Source: Actinophytocola sp036555685
Lineage (GTDB): Bacteria; Actinomycetota; Actinomycetes; Mycobacteriales; Pseudonocardiaceae
Reading direction: 5' to 3'
Length of the DNA stretch: 64,000 bases
Assembly (NCBI RefSeq): GCF_036555685.1
Contig: NZ_DATBKY010000315.1
Location: forward strand, 18,148 to 82,147
Part shown: piece by piece, positions 32,614 to 40,805 of the stretch
How the letters are laid out: every line of letters starts with the position of its first letter
How positions within the stretch are numbered: the stretch's first letter is position 1
Made by a program: the position numbers and the translations under genes
Notes under the pieces: model-generated
What the model saw: the letters and a program-made list of their open reading frames with translations, nothing else
The model's database searches: none
Told to the model about the DNA's origin: nothing

Positions 32614-33939
32614 GTGCCTGACACAGCCGGCTTGCTGGTGATCTCGGTGATCCTCGTGATCGCCGCCGGCTTCTTCGCCTGCGCCGACGCGGCGCTGTCC
32701 GCGGTCTCCCGGGCGCGCGTCGAGGGCCTGGTCCGCGGCGGCCGGGCCGGCTCGCGCCAGCTGCTCGCGGTCGTGTCCGACCGGCCGCGGCACATCAACC
32801 TGCTGCTGCTCCTGCGGCTGGGCTGCGAGCTCGTCGCCACCGTCCTGGTCACGATCGCCTGCCTGCGGCTGACCGACTCCGACTGGCTCGCCGGCCTCAT
32901 CGCGGCGGTCAGCATGATCGTCGTGTCCTACGTGCTGGTCGGCGTCGGGCCGCGCACGCTCGGCCGCCAGCACCCGTACGCGGTCGGGCTCATCGCCGCC
33001 GGGCCGGTGCGCGCGCTCGGCTCCGTGCTCGGCCCGCTGTCCCGCTTCCTGATCGTCGTCGGTAACGCGATCACGCCGGGCCGCGGCTTCCGCGAGGGCC
33101 CGTTCTCCTCCGAGGTCGAGCTGCGCGAGCTCGTCGACATGGCCCAGGAGAGCGGTGTCGTGGACGCGGACGAGCGCGAGATGATCCACTCCGTGTTCGA
33201 GCTGCGCGGCACGATCGCGCGCGAGGTCATGGTGCCACGCACCGAGATGGTGTGGATCGAGAACACGAAGTCCGTCCGCCAGGCGCTCGCGCTGTCGTTA
33301 CGCACCGGCTACACGCGGCTGCCGGTGATCGGCGAGAGCGTCGACGAGGTCGTCGGCGTGGTTAACCTGAAGGACCTGGTCAAGTCCGCGATGGAGGCCG
33401 GCGGCAACGGCGAGCGGCCGCGCACGGTGGCCGACCTGATGGGCGAGGCCACGTTCGTGCCGGACACCAAGCGGCTCGACGACCTGCTGCGCGAGATGCA
33501 GGTGTCCCGCAACCACATGGCGATCGCCGTCGACGAGTACGGCGGCACCGCCGGGTTGCTGACGATCGAGGACATCCTGGAGGAGATCGTCGGCGAGATC
33601 ACCGACGAGTCCGACACCGACGACCGGCCGCCGATCGAGCATCTCGAGGAGGGCGGCGCCGTGCGGGTCAGCTCGCGGCTGCCGGTCGAGGACCTGGGCG
33701 AGCTGTTCGGCATCGAGCTGGACGACTCGGACGTGGAGACCGTCGGCGGCCTGCTCGCCCAGCAGCTCGGCCGGGTGCCGCTGCCGGGCACCGAGGCGGA
33801 GATCGCGGGGCTGGCGCTGCTCGCGGAGGGCGGCAAGGACAGCCGCGGCCGGGTACGCATCACGTCGGTCGTGGCCCGGCTGCTGGCGCCGCCGGCCGCC
33901 GTGCAGAACGAGGACGAGAGGAGCGTCGAGCGTGCCTGA
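32614..33939 (+). CDS. CorC/HlyC-family membrane protein (DUF21-CBS-CorC_HlyC)
   Basis: A 441-residue protein. The N-terminal DUF21 domain has about four membrane helices (LLVISVILVIAAGFFACADA, LVATVLVTIACL, LIAAVSMIVVSYVLV). Paired CBS domains follow (about 200-330; VMVPRTEMVWIE, then DEYGGTAGLLTIEDILEEIV), then a C-terminal CorC_HlyC domain. The family is linked to Mg2+/Co2+ efflux or homeostasis, with CBS sites sensing nucleotides. GTG start after GGGGGGAG. The gene is in the conserved phoH-ybeY-corC-era order and overlaps the next frame by 8 bases. Confidence 0.93.
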   Translation: MPDTAGLLVISVILVIAAGFFACADAALSAVSRARVEGLVRGGRAGSRQLLAVVSDRPRHINLLLLLRLGCELVATVLVTIACLRLTDSDWLAGLIAAVSMIVVSYVLVGVGPRTLGRQHPYAVGLIAAGPVRALGSVLGPLSRFLIVVGNAITPGRGFREGPFSSEVELRELVDMAQESGVVDADEREMIHSVFELRGTIAREVMVPRTEMVWIENTKSVRQALALSLRTGYTRLPVIGESVDEVVGVVNLKDLVKSAMEAGGNGERPRTVADLMGEATFVPDTKRLDDLLREMQVSRNHMAIAVDEYGGTAGLLTIEDILEEIVGEITDESDTDDRPPIEHLEEGGAVRVSSRLPVEDLGELFGIELDDSDVETVGGLLAQQLGRVPLPGTEAEIAGLALLAEGGKDSRGRVRITSVVARLLAPPAAVQNEDERSVERA

Positions 33940-34255
33940 GGTCGACCCCGAGGACGCGAAGCTGATAACCCTGGCGCGGTCGGCCCGGGCCCGGACCGGT
34001 GCACCCGAGGGCGCGGCCGTCCGAGACCTCGACGGGCGGACGTACCTCGCGGGCAGCGTGGCGCTGCCGTCGCTGAAGCTGACCGCGCTGCAGGCGGCCG
34101 TCGTGGCGGCCGTGTCGTCGGGCGCCGAGGGCCTGGAGGCGGCGGTCGTGGTCTCGGAGTCGGAATCGGTCGACGCCGGCTCGCGCGCCGCGGTAGCCGA
34201 CCTGAGCGCGGACGCGCCGGTCCTGCTCGCCGACCCGTCGGGCACGCTGCGCTGA
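33932..34255 (+). CDS. cytidine-deaminase-like protein lacking the zinc site
   Basis: A 107-residue protein in the place where actinobacteria carry a short cytidine-deaminase homologue between corC and era (Rv2365c position). The fold can be followed (ITLARSARARTGAPEGAAVR, then RTYLAGSVALPSLKLTALQA, then GLEAAVVVSESES). The catalytic (H/C)AE and PCxxC zinc motifs are missing: the position reads TALQAAV and there is no Cys in the protein. It therefore cannot be a normal deaminase and may have a structural or regulatory role. The GTG start overlaps the CorC end by 8 bases, and era starts 20 bases downstream. Confidence 0.8.
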   Translation: MPEVDPEDAKLITLARSARARTGAPEGAAVRDLDGRTYLAGSVALPSLKLTALQAAVVAAVSSGAEGLEAAVVVSESESVDAGSRAAVADLSADAPVLLADPSGTLR

Positions 34256-34275
34256 GCGGGCGCGACAATGGTCCG

Positions 34276-35196
34276 ATGACCACACCGGACAGCGCGTCGG
34301 GCGGCGTGCACCGCTCGGGGTTCGCCTGCTTCGTCGGCCGCCCCAACACGGGCAAGTCGACGCTGACGAACGCGCTCGTCGGGTCGAAGGTCGCGATCAC
34401 CTCGAGCAAGCCGCAGACCACCCGGCACGCCATCCGCGGCATCGTCCAGCGCGACGACGCCCAGCTGATCATCGTCGACACGCCGGGCCTGCACCGCCCG
34501 CGCACCCTGCTGGGGCAGCGGCTGAACGATGTCGTGCGCGCCACGTGGTCCGAAGTGGACGTCGTGGGTTTTTGCGTGCCGGCCGACGAGAAGATCGGCC
34601 CCGGCGACCGGTTCATCGCCGCGGAGCTGCGCAAGCTGTCCCGGCACACGCCGGTCATCGGCGTCGTGACGAAGACGGATCTCGCGTCGCGCCAGCAGAT
34701 CGCGGACCAGCTCGTCGCGTTGCAGGACGTCATGGACTTCGCGGACATAGTCCCGGTGTCCGCAGTGGACGACTACCAGATGTCGACGCTCGCGGACCTG
34801 CTCGTCGCGCGGCTGCCCGAGGGCCCGCAGCTCTACCCGGACGGCGAGCTGACCGACGAGCCCGAGCAGGTGCTGATCGCGGAGCTCATCCGCGAGGCCG
34901 CCCTGGAGGGCGTGCGCGACGAGCTGCCGCACTCGATCGCGGTGACCGTCGAGGAGATCCTCCCGCGCGAGGACCGCGACGACCTCCTCGACGTGTACGC
35001 GAACCTGTACGTCGAGCGCGACAGCCAGAAGGGGATCGTGCTGGGGCACAAGGGAGAGCGGCTGAAATCGGTGGGCGCGACGGCGCGCCGGCACATCGCG
35101 GCGCTGCTCGGCAGCAAGATCTACCTGCACCTGCACGTGAAGGTCGCGAAGGACTGGCAGCGCGACCCGAAACAGCTACGGCGCCTGGGTTTCTGA
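34276..35196 (+). CDS. era: GTPase Era
   Basis: Era is an essential GTPase that binds the 3' end of 16S rRNA in 30S assembly. The 306-residue protein has G1 GRPNTGKSTL, G2/switch region SKPQTTRHAIRG, G3 DTPGLHRPR, G4 TKTD, and a C-terminal KH domain (GIVLGHKGERLKSVGATARR, then IYLHLHVKVAKDWQRDPK). ATG start at 34276. Its last 21 bases overlap the 3' end of the convergent methyltransferase-like gene. It works with YbeY and RecO-neighbour genes in the same conserved block. Confidence 0.97.
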   Translation: MTTPDSASGGVHRSGFACFVGRPNTGKSTLTNALVGSKVAITSSKPQTTRHAIRGIVQRDDAQLIIVDTPGLHRPRTLLGQRLNDVVRATWSEVDVVGFCVPADEKIGPGDRFIAAELRKLSRHTPVIGVVTKTDLASRQQIADQLVALQDVMDFADIVPVSAVDDYQMSTLADLLVARLPEGPQLYPDGELTDEPEQVLIAELIREAALEGVRDELPHSIAVTVEEILPREDRDDLLDVYANLYVERDSQKGIVLGHKGERLKSVGATARRHIAALLGSKIYLHLHVKVAKDWQRDPKQLRRLGF

Positions 35197-35886
35197 CTCC
35201 CGGTAGCAGACCAGGATGTCGTCGCCGCCCTTGCTGTAGGCGGACTTCGCCGGGCGCAGCCCGGTGGTGATGCCACGCTTGGCGAGCTCGGTGCGGACGT
35301 CCTCGAGGCGCGGGTACGGCACGCCGGCCGGGTCGGCGATCGGGCACACGCGGACCTCGCCGGAGGTCACGCGCACCATCTCGAGCAGGAACTCGACGTG
35401 CTCGTCGTAGGACACGTACTCCGGATACGTGAACAGCAGGTGGCTGCTCAACGTCAGCCGGAACTCGCCGTCCGCGAACGGCAGCTCCGGCAGGCAGGCG
35501 GCGACGTAGTGCGGGCTTTGCTCCGCGTAGTCGGCGAGGAAGAAGTCCGCCGACACCTCGAACGCCCGCAGCAGCGCGTCCGCCGAGCCGAGGTAGGCCC
35601 AGTCGAGCCCGACCGGGCCGGCGGTGAGCCAGTCGTGCACGTGCGCGAGGTCGGCGGCGACGCGCGCCTCGACGTCGGCGCGCGGCCCGTAGATCGGGTC
35701 GACGCTGACCGCCTGCCCGCCACGCGCCCGCACCTGCGCCGCGAACGGCGAGGCGCCGGCGGGGCAGTCGAGGATCGGGCCCGCGCGCAGCTCGTCGTCG
35801 GTGAGCAGGAACATGTTGCGGTAATCGAACAGCGGCCGCGGCGTCACGATGAGCTTGCCGAGCGCCGGCCCCGAAACTTGCGTCAC
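35176..35886 (-). CDS. SAM-dependent methyltransferase-like protein
   Basis: A 236-residue protein with a Rossmann-like opening: ILDCPAGASPFAAQVRARGG, then SVDPIYG (the acidic residue after strand 2), and later TLSSHLLFTYPEYVSYDEHV and VRVCPIADPAGVPYPRLEDV. The motif I glycines are altered (DCPAGAS instead of DxGxGxG), as in some atypical methyltransferases. GTG at 35886 is preferred; an upstream extension to 35976 lacks family features. It converges on era with a 21-base overlap and diverges from the recO leader. Substrate unknown. Confidence 0.75.
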   Translation of the reverse strand: MTQVSGPALGKLIVTPRPLFDYRNMFLLTDDELRAGPILDCPAGASPFAAQVRARGGQAVSVDPIYGPRADVEARVAADLAHVHDWLTAGPVGLDWAYLGSADALLRAFEVSADFFLADYAEQSPHYVAACLPELPFADGEFRLTLSSHLLFTYPEYVSYDEHVEFLLEMVRVTSGEVRVCPIADPAGVPYPRLEDVRTELAKRGITTGLRPAKSAYSKGGDDILVCYRESETQAP

Positions 35887-35949
35887 GTGACGATCCCAGC
35901 ACACCGTGTCGGCGCGGAAACTGTCGGCAGGGTTTGAGACGATGGCGGG

Positions 35950-36030
35950 GTGAGTGGAGCTTGCGGAGCGAGCCATTCGACGCGGGGTGACCGCGAGCGG
36001 CCGGGCCGAGCCGGCGAGGCACGGTCGTGA
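35950..36030 (+). other. 26-codon GTG leader frame coupled to recO (cassette-like)
   Basis: A GTG at 35950 starts a frame (VSGACGASHSTRGDRERPGR and six more codons) that stops at a TGA overlapping the recO GTG (GTGA at 36027-36030). The start context GTGAGTGG and the gcggagcgagcc wording resemble the cassettes at gatC/gatA and smtB/zur. No co-directional gene ends just upstream, so this copy would act as a leader peptide rather than a bridge. Whether it is translated is not known. Confidence 0.5.
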
Positions 36031-36800
36031 GCCTCTACCGCGACACCGGGGTGGTGCTGCGCGTGCAGAAGCTCGGCGAGGCCGACCGCATCATCACGAT
36101 GGTCACCCGCAAGAACGGCAAGGTCCGCGCGGTGGCCAAGGGCGTCCGGCGCACCACGTCGCGCTTCGGTGCGCGGGTGGAGCCGTTCGCCCATGTCGAC
36201 GTGCAGCTCTACACCGGTCGCACGCTGGACATCATCACGCAGGTGCAGACCCTGGACGCGTTCGGCGCCGGCATCATGTCCGACTACCAGCGCTACACCG
36301 CGGGCTGCGCGGTGCTCGAGACGGCCGACCGCCTGTGCCCGGAGGAGGGCGAGCCGGTCCTGCGGCTGTACCTGCTGGTCACCGGCGCCCTGCGGGCCCT
36401 CTCCACGAGCAGCAGGGACCCGTCCCTGGTGCTGGACGCGTTCCTCCTCCGCGCGATGGCCTTCGCGGGCTGGGCCCCGGCCGTGCGCGAGTGCGCGCGG
36501 TGCAACGAGCCGGGCCCGCACAAGTCGTTCTCGGTTCCCGCCGGTGGTTCGGTCTGCCCCCGCTGCCGGCCAGCGGGCTCGGCCGTGCCCGCCCAGGACA
36601 CCCTGAAGCTGATGGACGCGCTGGCGGCGGGCACGTGGGAGGTCGCGGAGGCGGCGTCCCCCTCCGCGCGGCGCGAGGGAAGCGGGCTGATAGCGGCGCT
36701 GCTCCAGTGGCACCTGGAACGCCAGCTCCGGTCGCTTCCCCTGGTGGAACGCAAGGCGGCCACCCCGTCCCCAGCGACCCCGGCTCCGAGCGAGGGCTGA
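36027..36800 (+). CDS. recO: DNA repair protein RecO
   Basis: RecO anneals SSB-coated ssDNA and loads RecA in the RecFOR pathway. The 257-residue protein has the N-terminal OB domain (LYRDTGVVLRVQKLGEADRI, GKVRAVAKGVRRTTSRFGAR) and a C-terminal zinc-type Cys set (CARCNEPG and CPRC). GTG start at 36027, overlapped by the leader frame stop. The downstream 150 bases to uppS contain complementary arms GCCCTCGCC (36818-36826) and GGCGAGGGC (36892-36900) and no gene. Confidence 0.96.
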   Translation: MSLYRDTGVVLRVQKLGEADRIITMVTRKNGKVRAVAKGVRRTTSRFGARVEPFAHVDVQLYTGRTLDIITQVQTLDAFGAGIMSDYQRYTAGCAVLETADRLCPEEGEPVLRLYLLVTGALRALSTSSRDPSLVLDAFLLRAMAFAGWAPAVRECARCNEPGPHKSFSVPAGGSVCPRCRPAGSAVPAQDTLKLMDALAAGTWEVAEAASPSARREGSGLIAALLQWHLERQLRSLPLVERKAATPSPATPAPSEG

Positions 36801-36950
36801 GCAGCCCGCATCCACTGGCCCTCGCCACTGGCGTGGTGGGGGCAGCGGATCACGGGGTCGCGACGACCGAGGCAGTGGACCGGTGGCCAGGGGCGAGGGC
36901 TGGGGCCGATCAGTAGGGTCGAGGGGCAACCGACCCCTGGAGGAAGAGCC

Positions 36951-37778
36951 TTGCTCCGGCGACGCGCCGCAAGCACCGAACCCCGCGAGCCCGAGCCGCC
37001 CGCGCCGCATCCGTCCGGCGCCCGCCCGCCCGCGATCCCCGACGACCTCGTGCCCCAGCACGTCGCCATCGTGATGGACGGCAACGGGCGGTGGGCCAAC
37101 CAGCGCGGTCTCACCCGCATCGAGGGGCACAAGCGCGGCGAGGCCGTCGTCGTCGAGGTGGCGCGCGGGTGTATCGAGCTCGGGGTCAAGTGGCTGTCGC
37201 TCTACGCGTTCTCCACCGAGAACTGGCGGCGCAGCCCCGAGGAGGTCCGCTTCCTCATGGGCTTCTCCCGCGACGTCATCCGCGAGCGCACCGACGAGCT
37301 CGACGCGATGGGCGTGCGCGTCCGCTGGGCCGGCCGCCGGCCGCGGCTGTGGCGCAGCGTCATCAGCGAGCTCGAGTCCGCCGCCGAGCGGACCAGGCAC
37401 AACACCGTGCTCAACCTCGCGATGTGCATCAACTACGGCGGTCGCGCCGAGATCGGCGACGCCGCCCGCGAGATCGCCCGGCTCGCCCGGCAGGGCAAGA
37501 TCAATCCGGACAAGGTAGACCAGCGGACCGTCCAGCGGTTCCTCTACCAGCCCGAGATGCCCGACGTGGACCTGTTCATCCGCCCGTCCGGCGAGCAGCG
37601 GACCTCGAATTTCATGCTCTGGCAGTCCGCCTACGCTGAGCTCGTCTTCCAGGACATCCTGTGGCCCGACTTCGACCGCCGCGACCTCTGGCGCGCCTGC
37701 GAGCAGTACGCGCACCGCGACCGGCGGTTCGGCGGCGCCGTGGACGCCGCCGCGGAGAACCGAGAAGAAGAGGCATGA
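36951..37778 (+). CDS. uppS: isoprenyl (decaprenyl/undecaprenyl) diphosphate synthase
   Basis: A cis-prenyltransferase of 275 residues that makes the long-chain lipid carrier for cell-wall synthesis. The signature HVAIVMDGNGRWANQRG contains the catalytic Asp43; SLYAFSTENWRRSPEEV, INYGGRAEI and DLFIRPSGEQRTSNFMLWQS (substrate binding) follow, and DILWPDFDRRDLW closes the domain. The start is a TTG at 36951 with GGAGGAAG 5 bases upstream. In mycobacteria the homologue beside recO is Rv2361c, a decaprenyl synthase; chain length cannot be read from sequence. Confidence 0.95.
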   Translation: MLRRRAASTEPREPEPPAPHPSGARPPAIPDDLVPQHVAIVMDGNGRWANQRGLTRIEGHKRGEAVVVEVARGCIELGVKWLSLYAFSTENWRRSPEEVRFLMGFSRDVIRERTDELDAMGVRVRWAGRRPRLWRSVISELESAAERTRHNTVLNLAMCINYGGRAEIGDAAREIARLARQGKINPDKVDQRTVQRFLYQPEMPDVDLFIRPSGEQRTSNFMLWQSAYAELVFQDILWPDFDRRDLWRACEQYAHRDRRFGGAVDAAAENREEEA

Positions 37779-37869
37779 TCCCCGCACCAGACCCGCGAGG
37801 CACCCGACCGCACCCGAGGACTTTGCGGACCCACGTAACCAACACTTCGAATTCCGGGGAGGTGGCACG

Positions 37870-38295
37870 GTGCAGGAGGCGTTGACCACCGGCGACCTGC
37901 TGATCAAGGCGCGTGCGGCGCTGGAGCAGTTCCACGACGTCCGCGTCGACGACGACGGCGCGCTCAGCTTCCGCCACGTCGACGTGCCGTGCGCCGTGCA
38001 GGCGATGCAGCTCGCCGAGGGACTCACCGTGCTCAGCCTGACCTGCGTCGTCGCCTGGGATCTGCCCGACGAGCCCGCGCTCGCCGCGTCCGCTGCCGAG
38101 CGCGCCGGGCAGGGGCTCTTCGGCACGCTCGGCGTCGTGCACACCGACAAGGGCATGGACGTCACGCTTCGGTACGCGTTCCCGGCCGACGGCATCGAGC
38201 CGGCCCCGCTCGGCACGCTGCTCATGCTCGTCGTCTCGACCGCCTCGCAGCTGCGTACCGAGCTGCTCGGCGAGGTCGGCGACCAGGCCGAATGA
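37870..38295 (+). CDS. YbjN-domain protein
   Basis: A 141-residue small acidic protein with the alpha/beta YbjN (type III secretion chaperone-like) pattern: LIKARAALEQFHDVRVDDDG, then CAVQAMQLAEGLTVLSLTCV, then MDVTLRYAFPADGIEP. There are no catalytic motifs. The GTG is preceded by GGGGAGG. It lies 91 bases after uppS and 28 bases from the end of the convergent cebR. Function is unknown; in other actinobacteria such proteins are suggested to act in envelope or stress responses. Confidence 0.7.
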   Translation: MQEALTTGDLLIKARAALEQFHDVRVDDDGALSFRHVDVPCAVQAMQLAEGLTVLSLTCVVAWDLPDEPALAASAAERAGQGLFGTLGVVHTDKGMDVTLRYAFPADGIEPAPLGTLLMLVVSTASQLRTELLGEVGDQAE

Positions 38296-38323
38296 GCACC
38301 GGGTCGGCCGACCCGGACGAGCA

Positions 38324-39376
38324 TCAGGCCGAGTCGCGGACCGCCAGCGTCACCGGGAGCATGATCGTGTCCGGGCGGACCGGCTCGCCGGCCAGCAGGG
38401 CCATCAGCCGCTTGACCATCTGGTGGATCTGCTCGCGTGGGTCCTGGTGCACGGATGTCAGCGGCGGGCTCATCGCCGGCGCCACCGACGGGTTGTCGTC
38501 GAAGCCGACCACGCCCACGTCGTCGGGTACCGTGCGGCCCGCGCGGCGCAGGGCCTGCAGCGCGCCGGCCGCCATCAGGTCGCTCGCCGCGAAAACGCCG
38601 TCCAGGTCCGGCGCGCGCTCGAGCAGCGCGGTGATCGCCCGCTCGCCGCTCGCCATCGTGAAGTCGCCCGCCTCGGACAGTCCGGTGTGGTCGATCCCCG
38701 CCTCCTCGAGCGCCTCCCGCCACCCCGCCAGGCGGTCCGCGGCGGCCGGGTGGTCGAGCATGCCGGTGACCGTGGCGATCCGCCGCCGGCCGGTCTGCAG
38801 CAGGTGCCGCACGGCGAGCCGCGCGCCGGCCCGGTTGTCGAAGTCGACCGCGTGCGTGCCGCGCGACTTCGTGCCCGGCCGGCCGCCGAACACGACCGGC
38901 ACGCGCAGCAGCCGCAGCGCCGTCGGCAGCGGGTCGCCCTGGTGCGGCGCGAACACCAGCGCGCCGTCGACGTGGCCGCCCTCGAGGAAGCGGATGGTGC
39001 GCGGCACGTCGTCGCGGCTGTCGACGAACATCAACAGCATCTGCACGCCGGTCGCCGCCAGCTCCCGGTACGCCGCGTGCATGACCGTCGCGAAGTACGG
39101 GTCGTCCAGGACCTTCGCCTCCGGCTCGGACAGCACGACGGCGACCGCGTCGGTCCGTCTGGTGACGAGCGACCGCGCGGCCTGGTTGGGGGAGTAGCCG
39201 AGGTCGCGGGCCGCGTCGAGCACCTTCGCCCGCGAGCGTGGGCTGACATAGGCGTCGTCGTTGAGCGCGCGGGACGCGGTCGACCGGGAGACGCCGGCGT
39301 AGGCGGCGACGTCCTCGAGCGTCGGGCGCTCGTCCTGGGAGCAACGAGGGGGCACCCGCAGAGTGTAGCGGGGCAT
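38324..39376 (-). CDS. cebR: LacI-family repressor CebR (cello-oligosaccharide regulator)
   Basis: A 350-residue LacI/GalR repressor with an N-terminal HTH (RPTLEDVAAYAGVSRSTASR, then ALNDDAYVSPRSRAKVLDAA) and a periplasmic-binding-like effector domain (DYx-type PYFATVMHAAYRELAATG, GVVGFDDNPSVAPAMSPPLT). It is divergent from an ABC sugar-uptake operon ending in a GH1 beta-glucosidase. The intergenic region holds the 14-base palindrome TGGGAGCGCTCCCA, the CebR box known from Streptomyces. That makes CebR, released by cellobiose or cellotriose, the best assignment. ATG at 39376 abuts the first box, so it probably represses itself. Confidence 0.9.
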   Translation of the reverse strand: MPRYTLRVPPRCSQDERPTLEDVAAYAGVSRSTASRALNDDAYVSPRSRAKVLDAARDLGYSPNQAARSLVTRRTDAVAVVLSEPEAKVLDDPYFATVMHAAYRELAATGVQMLLMFVDSRDDVPRTIRFLEGGHVDGALVFAPHQGDPLPTALRLLRVPVVFGGRPGTKSRGTHAVDFDNRAGARLAVRHLLQTGRRRIATVTGMLDHPAAADRLAGWREALEEAGIDHTGLSEAGDFTMASGERAITALLERAPDLDGVFAASDLMAAGALQALRRAGRTVPDDVGVVGFDDNPSVAPAMSPPLTSVHQDPREQIHQMVKRLMALLAGEPVRPDTIMLPVTLAVRDSA

Positions 39377-39378
39377 TC

Positions 39379-39392
39379 TGGGAGCGCTCCCT
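39379..39392. promoter_or_regulatory. CebR box 1 (cebR side)
   Basis: TGGGAGCGCTCCCT matches 13 of 14 bases of the CebR consensus. It lies 2 bases upstream of the cebR ATG, where binding would block cebR expression (autoregulation). Confidence 0.85.
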
Positions 39393-39423
39393 AACGAACA
39401 GGTCAACGTCCGCCTGGTTCTCC

Positions 39424-39452
39424 TTGACAGCAAACGTAGACGGGGACACACT
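39424..39452 (+). promoter_or_regulatory. probable cebE promoter
   Basis: TTGACA at 39424-39429, a 17-base spacer, and CACACT at 39447-39452 form a plausible sigma-70-type promoter. The -35 is perfect and the -10 is weak. The start of transcription would fall just before CebR box 2, so bound CebR would block elongation or open-complex formation. Confidence 0.55.
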
Positions 39453-39464
39453 CAGAACTCCCAT

Positions 39465-39482
39465 TCTGGGAGCGCTCCCAGA
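39465..39482. promoter_or_regulatory. CebR box 2 (cebEFG operator)
   Basis: TCTGGGAGCGCTCCCAGA is a perfect 18-bp palindrome containing the exact consensus TGGGAGCGCTCCCA (39467-39480). It lies 27 bases upstream of the cebE GTG and just downstream of the predicted promoter. Confidence 0.92.
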
Positions 39483-39509
39483 CGACTTCGTCAGCAAGGG
39501 ACAACTGAC

Positions 39510-40805
39510 GTGCGACGACAGCAAACACGGGTGTTAGCCGGCGCGATCGCCCTTGCCGCGGTGGCCGGGCTGACCGCCTGCGGCGAGGACGGAAACAGTG
39601 GTGGCTCGGGTGGCGGCGGGGGCCAGATCGAGCTCACGATCGGGACGTTCACCGAGTTCGGGTACGAGGACCTGCTCCCCGAGTACGAGCGGCTCCATCC
39701 CAACATCAAGATCACGCACCACAAGACGGGCCAGGGCGGCCCGTACCACCAGCAGCTGCTCACCAAGCTCGCGGCGGGCTCCGGCCTGGAGGACGTCGTC
39801 GCGATCGAGGAGGGGCACCTCCCCGACGTCATCGACAAGCCGCAGCTGTTCAACAACCTGGCCGACATCGGCCCGAAGGACGTGAAGCCGGACCGCTGGC
39901 TGGACTGGAAGTACCAGGCCGGCACGGCCAAGGACGGCACGTGGATCGGCTACGGCACCGACATCGGCCCGCTCGCGATGTGCTACCGCAAGGACCTGTT
40001 CGCGAAGGCCGGCCTGCCCTCCGACCCCGAGGCGGTCAAGCCGCTGTTCGAGTCCTGGGACTCCTACTTCGCGGCCGGCGACAAGTACGTGAAGGCCACC
40101 GGCAAGGCCTGGTTCGACTCCGACTCGCAGATCTTCAACTCGATGCAGAACCAGCTCGAGACCGGCTACCTGAACAAGGACGACGAGCTCGTCATCGAGT
40201 CCAACCCGGACATCAAGAAGAACTGGGACCAGGTGACGGCGGCCGGCAAGCGCGGCCAGACCGCGAAGCTGGTGGCGTTCAGTCCGGAGTGGAACAACGG
40301 GTTCAAGGTCGGCGCGTTCGCCACGAAGACCTGCCCGTCGTGGATGCTCGGCGTGGTCACCGAGCAGGCGGGCCCGGCGAACGCCGGCAAGTGGGCGGTT
40401 ACCGACGCGTTCCCGGGTGGCGGCGGCAACTGGGGCGGCTCGTACCTGGCCGTGCCCAAGCAGAGCCAGCACCCCAAGGAGGCGGCGGCGCTCGCGGCGT
40501 GGCTGACCGCGCCGGAGCAGCAGATCAAGGCATTCCAGAAGACCGGCAACTTCCCGAGCCAGGTCGAGGCGCTGTCCTCGCCGGAGCTGGCCGCCACGAC
40601 GAACGAGTACTTCGGCAACGTCAAGACCGGCGTGCTCTTCGCCGCGCAGGCGCAGAAGGTCGGCCAGGCCCAGTACAAGGGCCCGGGTGACGGCCAGATC
40701 CAGGAGAACGCGACGAGCCCGGCGCTGCAGGCCGTCGAGCAGGGCAAGTCGGCCGACGAAGGCTGGCAGCAGGCGGTCGACGCGGCCGAGCGGATCGCCG
40801 GCTGA
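39510..40805 (+). CDS. cebE: ABC transporter cello-oligosaccharide-binding lipoprotein CebE
   Basis: An extracellular solute-binding lipoprotein of 431 residues (family 1, CUT1 transporters). The signal peptide ends at a lipobox (VAGLTAC, Cys24), followed by a Gly/Ser linker. The mature part begins IELTIGTFTEFGYEDLLPEY, as in CebE and NgcE proteins. It captures cellobiose/cellotriose at the membrane and delivers it to CebF-CebG. GTG start with AAGGGA about 9 bases upstream. The cebF ATG overlaps the stop (TGATG). Substrate assignment rests on the CebR boxes and the beta-glucosidase in the operon. Confidence 0.9.
   Translation: MRRQQTRVLAGAIALAAVAGLTACGEDGNSGGSGGGGGQIELTIGTFTEFGYEDLLPEYERLHPNIKITHHKTGQGGPYHQQLLTKLAAGSGLEDVVAIEEGHLPDVIDKPQLFNNLADIGPKDVKPDRWLDWKYQAGTAKDGTWIGYGTDIGPLAMCYRKDLFAKAGLPSDPEAVKPLFESWDSYFAAGDKYVKATGKAWFDSDSQIFNSMQNQLETGYLNKDDELVIESNPDIKKNWDQVTAAGKRGQTAKLVAFSPEWNNGFKVGAFATKTCPSWMLGVVTEQAGPANAGKWAVTDAFPGGGGNWGGSYLAVPKQSQHPKEAAALAAWLTAPEQQIKAFQKTGNFPSQVEALSSPELAATTNEYFGNVKTGVLFAAQAQKVGQAQYKGPGDGQIQENATSPALQAVEQGKSADEGWQQAVDAAERIAG

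Noticed and set aside
33298..35136. 612-codon minus-strand frame across corC, the deaminase-like gene and era
   Set aside because: It shadows three conserved genes and shows no family motif or ribosome site.
36818..36900. recO-uppS terminator
   Set aside because: The 9-bp arms are 65 bases apart, too weak to call a terminator.
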